DNA of 64,000 bases, taken from NCBI RefSeq assembly GCF_009937995.1, contig NZ_AP021881.1:930001-994000 (forward strand), written 5' to 3'. Shown in pieces: positions 1 to 9,635 of this stretch (position 1 is its first letter; every line of letters starts with the position of its first letter). The DNA comes from Sulfuriferula nivalis (lineage in GTDB: Bacteria; Pseudomonadota; Gammaproteobacteria; Burkholderiales; Sulfuriferulaceae). The position numbers and the translations under genes are program-made. The notes under the pieces are model-generated. The model had not been told where the DNA came from. It was given only the letters and a program-made list of their open reading frames with translations, and made no database searches.

Positions 1-157
1 GTTCACTGTGAGAGTAATTAAATCTAATGTGCACGTGGATTTAAGGCATCCATATCCGAGTTTGTCTTTGCATTTTAATACCAATATCGTATGCTTGCAT
101 TGTAGCAGTTTGGTTGCATGGCTTAATTAAATTTAATAAATAATAGCGGAGATAATA

Positions 158-1807
158 ATGAGTGATTGCACCCAGTTCCCAGCTTGGAAAGAATTGCGGG
201 ATCATAAAAGGGATATGGCTAAAATCCAGATGCGTTTTCTTTTTGCCGAGGATCCAAAGCGATTTAAGCGCTTTTCTATGGATGCTGTTGGCATACTGCT
301 TGATTATTCAAAAAACAGAATTACCAATACAACGATGCGTTTGTTAACGCAGATTGCGTTGGATGCTGAATTGCCAAATGCAATTGAAGCCATGTTTGGT
401 GGTGAAAAAATTAATCGAACTGAGGGTCGAGCGGTTTTGCACACGGCGTTACGTAATCAGTCAGGCAATCCGGTGCTGGTTGATGGTGAGGATGTGATGC
501 CTTTGGTGCGAGGCGTATTGGCGCGTATGCGGGCTTTTACGGATGCGGTGCGAAGTGGTGAATGGCTGGGGCACACAGGTAAGCGAATTACTGATATTGT
601 TAATATCGGTATTGGTGGTTCGGATTTGGGTCCAGTGATGGTAACTCAGGCGTTAACATACTATGCGCAAGCAGGTCTAAAAGCGCACTTTGTGTCTAAT
701 GTCGATCCTAGTCAGATGATGGAGACATTGGCAGTTGTTAATCCAGAAACGACTTTATTTATTGTTGCGTCCAAGACGTTCAGTACGCCTGAAACTTTGC
801 TTAATGCTCAGGCTGCGCGGCGTTGGCTGGTAAAACAGCTTGGTACTGAAAAGGCTGTTGCCAAACATTTTGTGGCGGTTTCGACTAATACTAAAAAGGT
901 TCAGGCATTCGGTATTGACACAGCTAATATGTTTGAGTTCTGGGATTGGGTGGGTGGACGTTATTCTATCTGGTCAGCAGTCGGTTTGCCTGTGGCGTTG
1001 ATGATAGGCATGGATAATTTTGAGGAGCTGCAAGCCGGTGGTTATGCGATGGATGAGCATTTCCGTAGTGCGCCATTAGAGAAGAATATGCCTGTCATTA
1101 TGGCATTGCTGGGAATTTGGCATAACGATTTCTGGAATGCGGATAGTCATGCAGTTTTTCCATATGATCAGTATTTAGGGCGTTTCCCTGCATATTTGCA
1201 GCAGCTTGATATGGAGAGTAATGGTAAAAGTGTTACGTTTGATGGCAAGCAGGTGCATTGCCAAACGGGACCGATTATTTGGGGTGAGCCGGGTTGTAAT
1301 GGGCAGCATGCTTTCTTTCAATTGGTGCACCAAGGCACTCGTTTGGTGCCGGCAGATTTCTTGGTGGCGGTGGAGTCACACCATCCTGTGGAACATCAGC
1401 ATGAAGTGTTGTTGTCCAACTGTTTCGCGCAGACTAAAGCGCTGATGCGGGGTAAAACGCGTGATGAGGCGCGTGTCGAATTGATTCGAGCGGGTATGAC
1501 TGGTGATAGTCTCGAAGCGTTATTGCCGCATAAGGTTTTTCCAGGTAATCGGCCTTCGAGCACTTTGCTTTATCGTAAATTGACACCACGTACATTAGGT
1601 TCTTTGATCGCTTTGTATGAACATAAGGTGTTTGTGCAAGGGGTGATCTGGAATATAAACTCGTTTGATCAGTGGGGTGTGGAGTTGGGTAAACAGCTTG
1701 CGGGTGCTATCGAAAGTGGTCTGTTGTCAGATGAGCGTGTAACTGAACATGATAGCTCGACCAATGGCTTGATGAACGCGTGTAAGCGTATGCGTGCATC
1801 AAGCTAA
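158..1807 (+). CDS. pgi: Glucose-6-phosphate isomerase
   Basis: Interconverts glucose 6-phosphate and fructose 6-phosphate in the cytoplasm, at the branch of glycolysis, gluconeogenesis and sugar-nucleotide supply. The 549 residues match the bacterial PGI length. Visible hallmarks are the IGGSDLGP phosphate-binding stretch (about residues 150-157), the PGI signature [13 protein letters not shown] (about 269-281), the [14 protein letters not shown] segment carrying the active-site Glu/His region, and the C-terminal [13 protein letters not shown] signature with the catalytic Lys. A GGAG ribosome-binding site lies 7 bases before the ATG, which supports this start. It stands alone and converges on the FKBP gene, with a stem-loop between them. 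No anomalies seen; identification is secure. Confidence 0.97.
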   Translation: MSDCTQFPAWKELRDHKRDMAKIQMRFLFAEDPKRFKRFSMDAVGILLDYSKNRITNTTMRLLTQIALDAELPNAIEAMFGGEKINRTEGRAVLHTALRNQSGNPVLVDGEDVMPLVRGVLARMRAFTDAVRSGEWLGHTGKRITDIVNIGIGGSDLGPVMVTQALTYYAQAGLKAHFVSNVDPSQMMETLAVVNPETTLFIVASKTFSTPETLLNAQAARRWLVKQLGTEKAVAKHFVAVSTNTKKVQAFGIDTANMFEFWDWVGGRYSIWSAVGLPVALMIGMDNFEELQAGGYAMDEHFRSAPLEKNMPVIMALLGIWHNDFWNADSHAVFPYDQYLGRFPAYLQQLDMESNGKSVTFDGKQVHCQTGPIIWGEPGCNGQHAFFQLVHQGTRLVPADFLVAVESHHPVEHQHEVLLSNCFAQTKALMRGKTRDEARVELIRAGMTGDSLEALLPHKVFPGNRPSSTLLYRKLTPRTLGSLIALYEHKVFVQGVIWNINSFDQWGVELGKQLAGAIESGLLSDERVTEHDSSTNGLMNACKRMRASS

Positions 1808-1813
1808 TCAAAC

Positions 1814-1843
1814 GCAGGATTGAGGTAATTGCTACAATCCTGC
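1814..1843. terminator. Stem-loop between convergent pgi and FKBP genes
   Basis: A perfect 9-bp inverted repeat (GCAGGATTG / CAATCCTGC) with a 12-base loop lies just after the pgi stop and before the end of the convergent FKBP gene. There is no strong T-run on either side, so it may be a weak bidirectional terminator or an mRNA 3'-end stabiliser. Confidence 0.5.
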
Positions 1844-1863
1844 AAACTTTGAAAATTTATTTC

Positions 1864-2301
1864 TTATTTTACGCCGAGCAATTCAACCTCAAATATTAAG
1901 GTGGCGTTAGGTGGTATTACGCCACCTGCACCGCGTGCACCGTAGCCTAATTGAGGTGGTATGGTTAACTTACGTACACCGCCGACTTGCATGCCTGCAA
2001 CACCTTCATCCCATCCTCGTATTACCTGTCCTGCACCTAGATTGAAGTTGAACGGTTGGTTACGGTCTTTACTGGAATCAAATTTGGTGCCGTTGGTCAG
2101 CCAGCCAGTATAGTGTACGCTGACCATCTGACCTGCTTGCGCAGTTGCGCCAGTGCCCGTGGTGATGTCTTCATAGATGAGTCCTGATTCTGTAGTCATG
2201 GTTTTGTGTGCCTTAAGTGGTGTGGTTGCTGCTGTGGAAAATTGAGATGTGCTAGCTAGAATGATGGCCAAAGTAACGGCGTGTAAATACGATTTGTACA
2301 A
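1864..2301 (-). CDS. Exported FKBP-type peptidyl-prolyl cis-trans isomerase
   Basis: Catalyses cis-trans isomerisation of prolyl bonds and probably acts as a folding helper in the periplasm. The first ~24 residues form a signal peptide (hydrophobic stretch ending STAA). The rest is one complete FKBP domain: [25 protein letters not shown] and [14 protein letters not shown] are the usual FK506-pocket and core-strand motifs, all intact. At 145 aa it is the minimal single-domain form without the FkpA dimerisation helix. It is last in a minus-strand group with selO and a lipoprotein gene (17-bp gap), so it may share their transcript. FkpA/FklB-like; the exact orthologue is not clear. Confidence 0.9.
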   Translation of the reverse strand: MYKSYLHAVTLAIILASTSQFSTAATTPLKAHKTMTTESGLIYEDITTGTGATAQAGQMVSVHYTGWLTNGTKFDSSKDRNQPFNFNLGAGQVIRGWDEGVAGMQVGGVRKLTIPPQLGYGARGAGGVIPPNATLIFEVELLGVK

Positions 2302-2318
2302 AATGTCTCCTTAATAAA

Positions 2319-2993
2319 TTAAAACGGCAAAAATACCATTCTACCGGCTGTTTGTGCAAGCCAGTTTATACTCCGATTGGTACGATCTGCAACGATGAAC
2401 GCTAGCGTGTCTTGATCAGCGATAAGTTTACCTAGCTCTCGTTCAAAGCTTAAATTGTCAGGGGTGTTAGCAATTAAGTACGGCATGCCATTAGCGTCTT
2501 TGCTGGAATTTAATTTCCAAGCGGCTACTTCAATGTTTCTGGCGCTATTGTAAATTTTTTGTGCATCTAATTGATCAAAAGCATAAAACTCAGTCTGGTA
2601 GTTGTAGCTTGACATCACTATGCCTATCAGACCCTGCATGTAGGCATACACTCTATCGTCTGCATAATCTGTTTGAAAAGCCTTCATTAATATATCAATC
2701 GTTTGGCTGGATTGTTGCGTGGTTGCTTGTGCGAATAATTGATTTAAGCGAGTTGTTAAATCTAGTCCGGATTTTCTTAATTCGCGTGGATTGCGTTTGT
2801 AAAGTTTTTCGGCTAAATCATGTAAGTGTTTGATAGCGGCCTGTTGATGAAATTCAGCCACTGTGTCAAGGCTGGATTTGGCTATATTGCTAAGTTGATA
2901 ATCCTTCTGTGGTATGACGTTACCATTTTTTTGAATAATAGGTGTGTTGCTGCAGGCGCAAAGTAACAGGCTGGCAACAACTGCTGATTTCAT
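2319..2993 (-). CDS. Uncharacterised lipoprotein
   Basis: I do not recognise the family. The N-terminus is a short hydrophobic signal followed by a lipobox-like LCAC, so Cys14 is the probable lipidated residue and the protein is expected to be anchored to a membrane facing the periplasm. The remaining ~210 residues look mostly alpha-helical and soluble, with no repeats or catalytic motif I can name. Its ATG overlaps the selO stop codon as ATGA, pointing to translational coupling with selO; the FKBP gene follows 17 bp later. A role in periplasmic protein handling alongside the FKBP is only a guess from context. Confidence 0.75.
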   Translation of the reverse strand: MKSAVVASLLLCACSNTPIIQKNGNVIPQKDYQLSNIAKSSLDTVAEFHQQAAIKHLHDLAEKLYKRNPRELRKSGLDLTTRLNQLFAQATTQQSSQTIDILMKAFQTDYADDRVYAYMQGLIGIVMSSYNYQTEFYAFDQLDAQKIYNSARNIEVAAWKLNSSKDANGMPYLIANTPDNLSFERELGKLIADQDTLAFIVADRTNRSINWLAQTAGRMVFLPF

Positions 2994-4453
2994 GATGAGC
3001 AGCTCACGCTAATATGTTTTGCCCAGTCTGGTGGGGCGGCAGCATAAGTTTCATGTTCCGGATGTTCATCGTAGGGGCTTTGTAATAAATGCATAAGTGT
3101 GTTTATTTCACTTATGTCATTGTGTTCGCGTGCGGCGACGATGGCATTCTCAGCTAGATAATTACGCAAAATGTATTTGGGGTTGACTTGGTTCATTTGT
3201 GCGGCGCGTACATCATCAACGCTGTGTTGTTCATTGAGTGTGACTTTATAGCGTTCGGCCCAGTTGTCAAATGCATTGCGGTCTATAAAAAGGTCGCGTA
3301 GCGTTTCATTGGTGGCATTTGGTGAGCTACTGAAATGAGCAAGTTGACGCATGAAAATAGTGTAGTCCACATGATTGGTTTTGAGGAGATCAAGCAATTG
3401 CATAATAAGCGGCACTGCGAGTTTATCCGCGTTAATACCTAACTTGGCGCACATCAGATTGATATAGGTGCTGGCAAATTGTGCAGGGTAAGTGCTCAAT
3501 GCGGATTTTGCATCCTCTACACTGATGATGGGTGTGAGTGCCTGCGCCAGTCGAGTGAGATTCCAAGCTGCTACATCGGGCTGCTGGTCAAAAGCATATC
3601 TTCCGGCATGATCAGTATGGTTACAAATAAATTCAGGGTCGTAATTGTCTAAAAATCCAAATGGGCTGTAGTCCAGTGTGAGTCCAAGTATGGACATGTT
3701 GTCAGTGTTCATGACGCCATGTGCAAAGCCTATTGCTTGCCAGTGAGCCATTAATTTAGCTGTACTGGTTATGACTTGCTGTAAAAATAATGGGTATTTA
3801 TTGGTCTCCTCAACAAGTTCTGGAAAATGGTGCGTAATAACATAGTCTGCAAGCGTGCGGACTTCATTTGCTTGTCCACGGTAAAAAAAGTATTCAAAAG
3901 AACCAAAGCGAATAAAGCTGGGTGAGATGCGCATCACTACCGCAGCGGTTTCAATCGTTTCGCGATAAACCGTTTGGCTGCTGCCAACCAAAGAGAGTGC
4001 GCGGGTGGTTGGAATGCCTAATCCATGCATTGCTTCCGAGCATAAATATTCACGGATGCTAGAGCGCAAAACTGCGCGCCCATCACTGTTACGTGAGTAT
4101 GGTGTGGGTCCCGCTCCTTTTAGTTGTAATTCCCAGTGTTGCTGATTGTGTGTGATACCGCCTATGGAAATTGCGCGACCATCACCCAATTGTGCAACGT
4201 AGTGACCAAATTGATGCCCTGCATATACTGCGGCAATCGGTTTGGATTGGGAAGGTAATATATTTCCACATAAATATTCAGCGATGGTGTTATTTTCGAA
4301 ATGGTCAGGTTCGATATCGATTAAGTTGGCGGCCGCAGAATTAAAATGTAACAGTTGAGCGTTTTCTAAAGGTGTTGGATTAATTTGGCTGTAAAAATGT
4401 TCAGGTAGGGTGGCGTAATTGGAAGTGAAGGTGCGGGTCTCGAAATTAGGCAT
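2990..4453 (-). CDS. selO: Protein adenylyltransferase SelO (YdiU/UPF0061 family)
   Basis: SelO is a pseudokinase-fold enzyme that transfers AMP from ATP to Ser/Thr/Tyr of target proteins and is linked to oxidative-stress responses. Family hallmarks seen are AGHQFGHYVAQLGDGRA, GAGPTPYSR.SDGRAVLRSSIREYL, the HGVMNTDNMS catalytic-loop region and GFLDNYDP (metal-binding DN-type motif). The C-terminus ends SCSS, like bacterial SelO with Cys where animals have selenocysteine. The frame stays open for 28 more codons upstream, but those run into the inverted repeat of the neighbouring insertion sequence; I start at the MPNFETR Met, giving 487 aa, near the usual ~480. The IS lies 67 bp upstream of this start and may have separated it from its promoter. 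Confidence 0.93.
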   Translation of the reverse strand: MPNFETRTFTSNYATLPEHFYSQINPTPLENAQLLHFNSAAANLIDIEPDHFENNTIAEYLCGNILPSQSKPIAAVYAGHQFGHYVAQLGDGRAISIGGITHNQQHWELQLKGAGPTPYSRNSDGRAVLRSSIREYLCSEAMHGLGIPTTRALSLVGSSQTVYRETIETAAVVMRISPSFIRFGSFEYFFYRGQANEVRTLADYVITHHFPELVEETNKYPLFLQQVITSTAKLMAHWQAIGFAHGVMNTDNMSILGLTLDYSPFGFLDNYDPEFICNHTDHAGRYAFDQQPDVAAWNLTRLAQALTPIISVEDAKSALSTYPAQFASTYINLMCAKLGINADKLAVPLIMQLLDLLKTNHVDYTIFMRQLAHFSSSPNATNETLRDLFIDRNAFDNWAERYKVTLNEQHSVDDVRAAQMNQVNPKYILRNYLAENAIVAAREHNDISEINTLMHLLQSPYDEHPEHETYAAAPPDWAKHISVSCSS

Positions 4454-4516
4454 GAGCAGTGGTGAAAATGTCCGTGAAATTCTGTTATGTAAGATTGATT
4501 CCGCTATGGTTTGATG

Positions 4517-4520
4517 CGAT
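4517..4520. repeat. Target-site duplication, left copy (CGAT)
   Basis: CGAT directly abuts the left inverted repeat and recurs directly after the right one (5718-5721). Four bases is the duplication length of IS407-group IS3 elements. Confidence 0.75.
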
Positions 4521-4590
4521 GGTAATCCCCCCAGCAAATAAGTGCATTTAAAAGTAGAATTTTCTTAATTAGGATTTGAGGATTTTTTAC

Positions 4591-4857
4591 ATGAAGACTA
4601 CCCGATTTAGTGACAACCAGATTATGCAGATATTGAAGCTGGCGGAGGCAGGCACGCCAGTGCCTACACTATGCCGAGAGCACGGCATGAGTTCAGCGAC
4701 ATTTTACAAATGGCGCGCCAAATTTGGCGGCATGGATGCCTCCATGATGGCCAGGCTCAAAGAGCTGGAAGACGAGAACCGTCGGCTTAAAAAGATGTAT
4801 GCTGAAGAACGCCTCAAAGCCGAAATCGTTTCAGAGGCGCTTGCAAAAAAGTGGTGA
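4591..4857 (+). CDS. IS3-family transposase OrfA (DNA-binding)
   Basis: The 88-residue product has an N-terminal helix-turn-helix ([16 protein letters not shown]... [19 protein letters not shown]) that binds the IS ends, and a C-terminal leucine-zipper-like coiled coil ([20 protein letters not shown]) for multimerisation. GAGG lies about 9 bases before this ATG, so I prefer it to the upstream TTG. Near its end the codons read gcA AAA AAG, the classical slippery heptamer for -1 frameshifting into orfB, producing the OrfAB transposase. Confidence 0.92.
   Translation: MKTTRFSDNQIMQILKLAEAGTPVPTLCREHGMSSATFYKWRAKFGGMDASMMARLKELEDENRRLKKMYAEERLKAEIVSEALAKKW
4845..4851 (+). promoter_or_regulatory. 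A6G slippery sequence for -1 programmed frameshift
   Basis: AAAAAAG in the phase A AAA AAG, seven bases before the orfA stop. A -1 slip enters exactly the orfB frame. This is the standard IS3-family signal for making the fused OrfAB transposase. Confidence 0.8.
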
Positions 4858-5678
4858 AGCCATCTCTGCGCCGCGAGATGGCTGTGTTGGTAGTGCAAAC
4901 TAGGCAAATCAGCATCAGTACTGCCTGCGCTGCCTTTAATATCAGCGAAACCTGCTATCGCTATCAGGCTAAGCTGTCGTCAGAGAATGCCCTCATCGCC
5001 GACTGGCTGATACGTTTGACCACCAACCAACGCAACTGGGGGTTTGGCTTGTGTTATTTTTACCTGCGTAATACCAAACAGTTTCGTTGGAACCACAAGC
5101 GGGTTTACAGAATATATCGCGAGCTGGAATTGAACCTACGCATCAAACCCAGACGTCGTCTGGTACGGGAGAAACCAGAGGCGCTTGCCGTACCAACACA
5201 AATCAACGAAGTCTGGTCAATGGACTTCATGCACGACCAGTTAGCGGATGGCCGCTGTATCAGGCTATTCAACGTCATTGATGACTTTAATCGTGAAGGT
5301 TTGTGTATTGATGTGGATTTCTCGCTGCCGTCAGAACGTGTGATTCGGTCACTGGAACAAATCATCGAATGGCGTGGCGTACCCAAGGTGATTCGATGTG
5401 ACAACGGCCCTGAGTACATCAGCAATATGACTAAGGAATGGGCTGAACAGCGGGGTATCAAACTTGACTTCATTCAGCCAGGCAACCCCCAGCAGAATGC
5501 TTATATCGAGCGCTATAACCGCACAGTGCGCTATGACTGGTTGGCGCATTACTTGTTCGATACCGTCGAGGAAGTGCAAAACTTTGCGACAGCTTGGTTA
5601 TGGACTTACAATAACGAACGACCAAACACGGCGATTGGCGGTATCCCGCCTAAACACAAACTCGCTATGGCCGCTTAA
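4851..5678 (+). CDS. IS3-family transposase OrfB (DDE integrase domain)
   Basis: This is the catalytic half of the transposase, with an N-terminal HTH_21-like region followed by an rve integrase core. The DDE triad is readable: the first Asp in VWSMDFMHD, the second in [11 protein letters not shown], and the Glu in [12 protein letters not shown], with the usual 35-residue spacing between the last two. The apparent GTG start overlaps orfA and lies at the slippery site; the functional product is expected to be the OrfAB frameshift fusion. The C-terminus (TYNNERPN...GGIPPKHKL) is complete. No truncation or stop is seen. Confidence 0.93.
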   Translation: MVKPSLRREMAVLVVQTRQISISTACAAFNISETCYRYQAKLSSENALIADWLIRLTTNQRNWGFGLCYFYLRNTKQFRWNHKRVYRIYRELELNLRIKPRRRLVREKPEALAVPTQINEVWSMDFMHDQLADGRCIRLFNVIDDFNREGLCIDVDFSLPSERVIRSLEQIIEWRGVPKVIRCDNGPEYISNMTKEWAEQRGIKLDFIQPGNPQQNAYIERYNRTVRYDWLAHYLFDTVEEVQNFATAWLWTYNNERPNTAIGGIPPKHKLAMAA

Positions 5679-5717
5679 CCTCTACTTTTAACTGCGGTTA
5701 TTAATGGGGGGATTACC

Positions 5718-5721
5718 CGAT
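5718..5721. repeat. Target-site duplication, right copy (CGAT)
   Basis: Second copy of the CGAT flanking the IS3-family element. Confidence 0.75.
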
Positions 5722-5730
5722 AATCCAAAA

Positions 5731-5775
5731 GTGTAACAATTTGTAACACTACTTACAATCCGCTTAAAGTGTAAC
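5731..5775 (+). promoter_or_regulatory. TGTAAC repeats and palindrome upstream of the sulfur cluster
   Basis: TGTAAC occurs three times in the same orientation (5732, 5742, 5770); the first two are 10 bp apart, about one helical turn. The second copy also forms a perfect dyad TTGTAA-CACTAC-TTACAA (5741-5758). The block lies 95-139 bp before the first gene of the sulfur cluster and 14 bp from the end of the IS. It looks like a binding site for an activator or repressor of the cluster; the regulator is unknown. Confidence 0.4.
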
Positions 5776-5869
5776 GTATTTATTAAGTGGTGACTTTAAT
5801 ATTGGGTGGCGTGAATATTGCTTAACTTTAGCGCGTAATAATTCACAGCATGATTTGATTGGGATGGTA

Positions 5870-7234
5870 ATGAACTATAAGTTGACTAAGGTTGCAGCGC
5901 TAGTTGTGTTGTCTGTTGAAATGATGGGTGTGGGTATTGCTTGCGCAGGCGAGTGGACAACTGAAGTGGATCTGGATTATCGGTATTTCCGTAAACCCGC
6001 TGCTGAAGCACCGACTGCGTCGAATGGTCAGTTGAATTTGGCAACTAGTTTCTATCTGTTTTTGTTGAATGCGGGGTTTACTCCAGCTCAGATCGCCAAT
6101 ATACCGCAAGCTGTTGCTGCCAATGCAACCTTAGCTGCTACATCTGCCGGTATGCAGGGTAATAACGAGCCATCTGTCGTGATACAGCCTAGCTATTATA
6201 ATGATTGGGATAATAAGACTAATTCATTTTCTTTTAAACCTTTTTTCCGCTGGGACAACATGGATGATGTTCGTACCCATGCGGATATTCGTGAAATGGT
6301 ATGGAAATCTAAGAGAGGTACTGAAAATAATCCTTGGGAATTGCGTGTCGGTATTGATAAGGTTTTCTGGGGAGCGGCTGAGTCACAGCATCTGGTTGAT
6401 GTAATTAATCAGACTGACTCAGTGGAGAATATTAACAACGAAAGTAAGCTGGGTCAGCCTATGGTGCGGGCTACGATAGAGCGTAGCTGGGGCGTGCTGG
6501 ATGCGTTTGTTTTGCCCTATTTCCGTGAGCGGACTTTCTCAGGTGTTGATGGTCGTTTACGCCCTTTGGTTTCTCTTGATACATTGCCAGTTGCTTACCA
6601 ATCAAGTGATAAACAAAACCATGTTGATTTTGCATTACGCTGGTCCAAATCATTTGGTAGTACAGACGTTGGTATTTCTCAGTTTGTTGGAACCAATCGG
6701 GATCCAAGGGTTGCTCAGGCTACTCAATATGCAACTGCTGCAAACCCTGCGGGTTTGTATATTAGTTATGATCAGATGGAGCAGACCAGTATTGATGTTA
6801 CGACATTGGTGGGTAACTGGATAGGTAAGCTGGAAGCGCTGCATAAGACGACTGATTTTGCGCATTATTATGCCTATGTTACTGGGGTGGAGTACACCTT
6901 TAATGGGGTGTTCAATACGGATTATGATGTTAATACTTTCCTTGAATATAACTATGATAGCCGTGGGCAAGGACAAGCGATTTATCAAAGTGACGTGTTT
7001 ACAGGTTTGCGCTTGAATTTGAATGATGAGAAATCAACTCAAATTAAACTGGGTGTATTGACTGATACTAACGACAGTACTCGCAGTACTCGACTGCAAA
7101 TGAGTCGTCGTTTGAACGATCATTGGACTGCGATGTTTGAAGGGCAGTGGTTCAACTCGGTAGATTCAGGTAACCCGTTGAATGCGTATCGTGAAGATAG
7201 CTATTTGCAAGCTACATTAGCACGGTATTTTTAA
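5870..7234 (+). CDS. Outer-membrane beta-barrel protein (DUF1302-like), first gene of sulfur cluster
   Basis: Predicted exported beta-barrel of about 454 aa. The N-terminus is a signal peptide ending at ACAG-E. The mature part shows alternating polar/aromatic strands throughout and ends in a terminal Phe (LARYF), the usual signal for outer-membrane insertion by the Bam machinery. The stretch LRVGIDKVFWG resembles DUF1302-type porin-like proteins, though I cannot confirm the family. GGGA lies 6 bases before the chosen ATG; alternatives are ATG 5864 and TTG 5855. It is followed after 78 bp by the MMPL transporter gene, and the pair with the LolA-like protein may form an envelope-spanning export or uptake module. 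Substrate unknown. Confidence 0.75.
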   Translation: MNYKLTKVAALVVLSVEMMGVGIACAGEWTTEVDLDYRYFRKPAAEAPTASNGQLNLATSFYLFLLNAGFTPAQIANIPQAVAANATLAATSAGMQGNNEPSVVIQPSYYNDWDNKTNSFSFKPFFRWDNMDDVRTHADIREMVWKSKRGTENNPWELRVGIDKVFWGAAESQHLVDVINQTDSVENINNESKLGQPMVRATIERSWGVLDAFVLPYFRERTFSGVDGRLRPLVSLDTLPVAYQSSDKQNHVDFALRWSKSFGSTDVGISQFVGTNRDPRVAQATQYATAANPAGLYISYDQMEQTSIDVTTLVGNWIGKLEALHKTTDFAHYYAYVTGVEYTFNGVFNTDYDVNTFLEYNYDSRGQGQAIYQSDVFTGLRLNLNDEKSTQIKLGVLTDTNDSTRSTRLQMSRRLNDHWTAMFEGQWFNSVDSGNPLNAYREDSYLQATLARYF

Positions 7235-7312
7235 ATAAAGAATGTTGGTGGGGTGGATGCTTCCTGTATTCATCCTTGCATAATTACAATACCGAACTGT
7301 TAGGGGATTTAA

Positions 7313-9619
7313 GTGAATTGGTTTGCTAGACGTTTTGCTGATTGGGTTGTTGCACACCGTTGGTTGATTATAGTTGGGACGTTGTTGCTCATAGTTGCTG
7401 CGGCAATGGGTATGAAACGACTGACTATGAGTGGTGATTATCGTATTTTCTTCAAACCCGATAATCCACAATTGCAATCATTTGACGCTATGCAGAAAAT
7501 TTACACTAAAAGTGATAATGTGCTTTTGGTGCTTGCACCTAAAGATGAAAATGTTTTTACGCGTAAAAACTTATCAGCACTGATTGAATTAACTGACGCG
7601 GCATGGAAAACTCCTTATTCCAGTCGTGTTGACTCTGTTAGTAACTACCAAAATTCGGTTGCGGATGGTGACAATCTGAACGTTGCCGATTTGGTATCAA
7701 ATCCAAATTCTCTTACTGATGAAGATTTGGCGCGAATACGTAATATTGCAGTTCATGATCCTTTGCTCGCGAAACGCTTAGTAGCAGAAGATGGTCGTGT
7801 AACGGGTATTAACATCACTTTGCAATTGCCAGGTAAAAATAAAGTTCAAGAAATTGAAAAAGTTGTGAAATTTGTTAACTCCTTACATGACCAGTTTGAA
7901 CTTAAACATCCAGATGTCAAGCTGTACCTCAATGGTGCAGTGATGATGAATAATGCGTTCTTGGAAGCCACCCGCAATGACATGCGTCACTTAGTGCCAT
8001 ACATGATGGGGATCTTGGCGTTGGTGTTGATGTTGACTCTACGTAGTGCACCAGCTGTGGGTCTGATATTTTTTAATATTATGCTCTCCATTGCAGCTGC
8101 AATGGGAATAGCAGGTTGGTACGATGTGGTGTTGTCAGCACCTGTGGCAACTGCGCCACTGACTATATTGATTATGGCTATTGCCGATGGTGTCCACTTG
8201 CTGTCGCATTATGGTCATGGTTTGCGGCATGGGGAGTCCCGTGTTGAAGCAATGAAAGAAAGTATACGTTCAAGTTTTGCTCCGATGCTGTTTACTAACG
8301 TGACTTCGGCTTTGGGGTATCTGACTATGAATATGTCGGATGTGCCGCCATTCAATACATTAGGTAATGTGGTCGCAGTCGGTATTATGATTGCATTTGT
8401 CATAACTATGACTTTAATACCTGTTCTGATGTTGATTTTGCCTGCAGGTAAAATCAATTCGCAAGAGGATAGTAAAGTCAAATGGATGGAAATATATCAG
8501 GAGTTCTTTTTACGTAACCGCTACAAAATGCTTTTTGGCAGCGTGCTATTTACTATCATTGTTGGTTCGTTTGTAATGAACAACAAGTTTGACGATTCGT
8601 TTCATGAGTATTTCGATGAGTCGACGCAATTTCGCCAATCTACAGACTTTACTTTGAAAAATCTGACCGGTGTGTATTTAATGGATTTCTCCATTGAGGC
8701 AAATGAACCGGGTGGTATTAATGAACCAAAATTCCTTCAAAAGACAGATGAGTTTGCAGTCTGGTTACGTCAACAACCAGAAGTGTTGCATGTAAATACG
8801 TTCACGGACATCATGAAACGTTTGAATAAAAACATGCATGCGGATAATCCTGCAGAATACAAATTACCTGAATCTCGTGAATTGGCAGCGCAATATTTAT
8901 TAACTTATGAATTGTCATTACCTTACGGATTGGATCTGACCAATCAGATTAATCTGGATAATTCAGCCACTAAGTTGACCGCGACTTTGCATGCAGTTCA
9001 TTCAACTGAAATGATTGCTCTGGAAGAGCGTGCAAATAAATGGTTAAAAGATCATGGCGATGGCATCATTAAATCTACTGGTGGTACGGGTGCGGGTTTG
9101 ATGTTCGCCCACGTGGGTCAGGAAAATGGCAAGAGCATGTTGCAGGGTGAAGTCATACAGATAATGCAAATTTCTGTATTGATTATGCTGGCAATACGTT
9201 CATTCAAATTGGGTATAGTCAGTATGGTACCTAATATTACGCCCGCATTGATAGCCTATGGTATTTGGGGTATGACCGTAGGACAAATCAATATGGGTGT
9301 GGCGATGGTGGGTATTATTTCACTGGGTATCGTCGTCGACGATACGATGCATTTCTTGAGTAAATATTTGAGTGCAAGGCGAGAAATGAAGAGGACACCA
9401 GAGGATGCATTGCGCTATGCATTTGATATGGCCGGAATTCCAATGTGGATATCAACTTTAACCTTGGTTTGTGGCTTCCTAGTACTGGCATCATCCCATT
9501 TCGCAATGAATTCAGATATGGGACTGGTGACGGCAATTACGATTACAGTGGCTGCACTGACGGAAGCATTTATGTTGCCAGGGCTAATACTGTTGGTTGA
9601 TCGTGGTGAAAAAATCTAA
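7313..9619 (+). CDS. MMPL/RND-superfamily transporter
   Basis: A 768-aa inner-membrane protein of the MMPL/RND superfamily, which usually exports lipids or hydrophobic compounds using the proton gradient. One TM helix lies at residues ~15-35, followed by a first periplasmic loop starting with the typical GDYRIFFKPDNPQL motif. Then comes a bundle of five TMs (~225-375) including IADGVHLLSHYGHG, one TM around 400-420, a second large loop, and a final bundle of TMs from ~620 to the end with the matching VVDDTMHFLSKY. The two halves are the usual internal duplication. It starts at GTG with AGGGG upstream. It lies 16 bp ahead of the LolA-like gene, an arrangement known for MMPL transporters with a periplasmic lipoprotein-sorting-like partner. 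Confidence 0.88.
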   Translation: MNWFARRFADWVVAHRWLIIVGTLLLIVAAAMGMKRLTMSGDYRIFFKPDNPQLQSFDAMQKIYTKSDNVLLVLAPKDENVFTRKNLSALIELTDAAWKTPYSSRVDSVSNYQNSVADGDNLNVADLVSNPNSLTDEDLARIRNIAVHDPLLAKRLVAEDGRVTGINITLQLPGKNKVQEIEKVVKFVNSLHDQFELKHPDVKLYLNGAVMMNNAFLEATRNDMRHLVPYMMGILALVLMLTLRSAPAVGLIFFNIMLSIAAAMGIAGWYDVVLSAPVATAPLTILIMAIADGVHLLSHYGHGLRHGESRVEAMKESIRSSFAPMLFTNVTSALGYLTMNMSDVPPFNTLGNVVAVGIMIAFVITMTLIPVLMLILPAGKINSQEDSKVKWMEIYQEFFLRNRYKMLFGSVLFTIIVGSFVMNNKFDDSFHEYFDESTQFRQSTDFTLKNLTGVYLMDFSIEANEPGGINEPKFLQKTDEFAVWLRQQPEVLHVNTFTDIMKRLNKNMHADNPAEYKLPESRELAAQYLLTYELSLPYGLDLTNQINLDNSATKLTATLHAVHSTEMIALEERANKWLKDHGDGIIKSTGGTGAGLMFAHVGQENGKSMLQGEVIQIMQISVLIMLAIRSFKLGIVSMVPNITPALIAYGIWGMTVGQINMGVAMVGIISLGIVVDDTMHFLSKYLSARREMKRTPEDALRYAFDMAGIPMWISTLTLVCGFLVLASSHFAMNSDMGLVTAITITVAALTEAFMLPGLILLVDRGEKI

Positions 9620-9635
9620 TATTTAAGGATGAAAA

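Larger units (their letters stand above)
4521..5717 (+). mobile_element. IS3-family insertion sequence (IS407-like), complete
   Basis: A 1197-bp element with imperfect terminal inverted repeats of about 38 bp: the outer 13 bases (GGTAATCCCCCCA) match perfectly, the middle diverges by substitutions and one indel, and the inner TTAAAAGTAGA matches again (left 4521-4558, right 5681-5717). It is flanked by a 4-bp direct repeat CGAT. It carries orfA and orfB in the usual -1 frameshift arrangement, both apparently intact, so the element may still be active. It sits in the formerly ~220-bp divergent space between selO and the sulfur gene cluster. Group assignment rests on protein similarity and the 4-bp duplication. 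Confidence 0.93.

Noticed and set aside
4454-4537. 28-residue N-terminal extension of SelO beginning MLGGLPSHQ
   Set aside because: These codons run through the IS inverted repeat and the pre-insertion 5' region; the downstream MPNFETR start fits the family.
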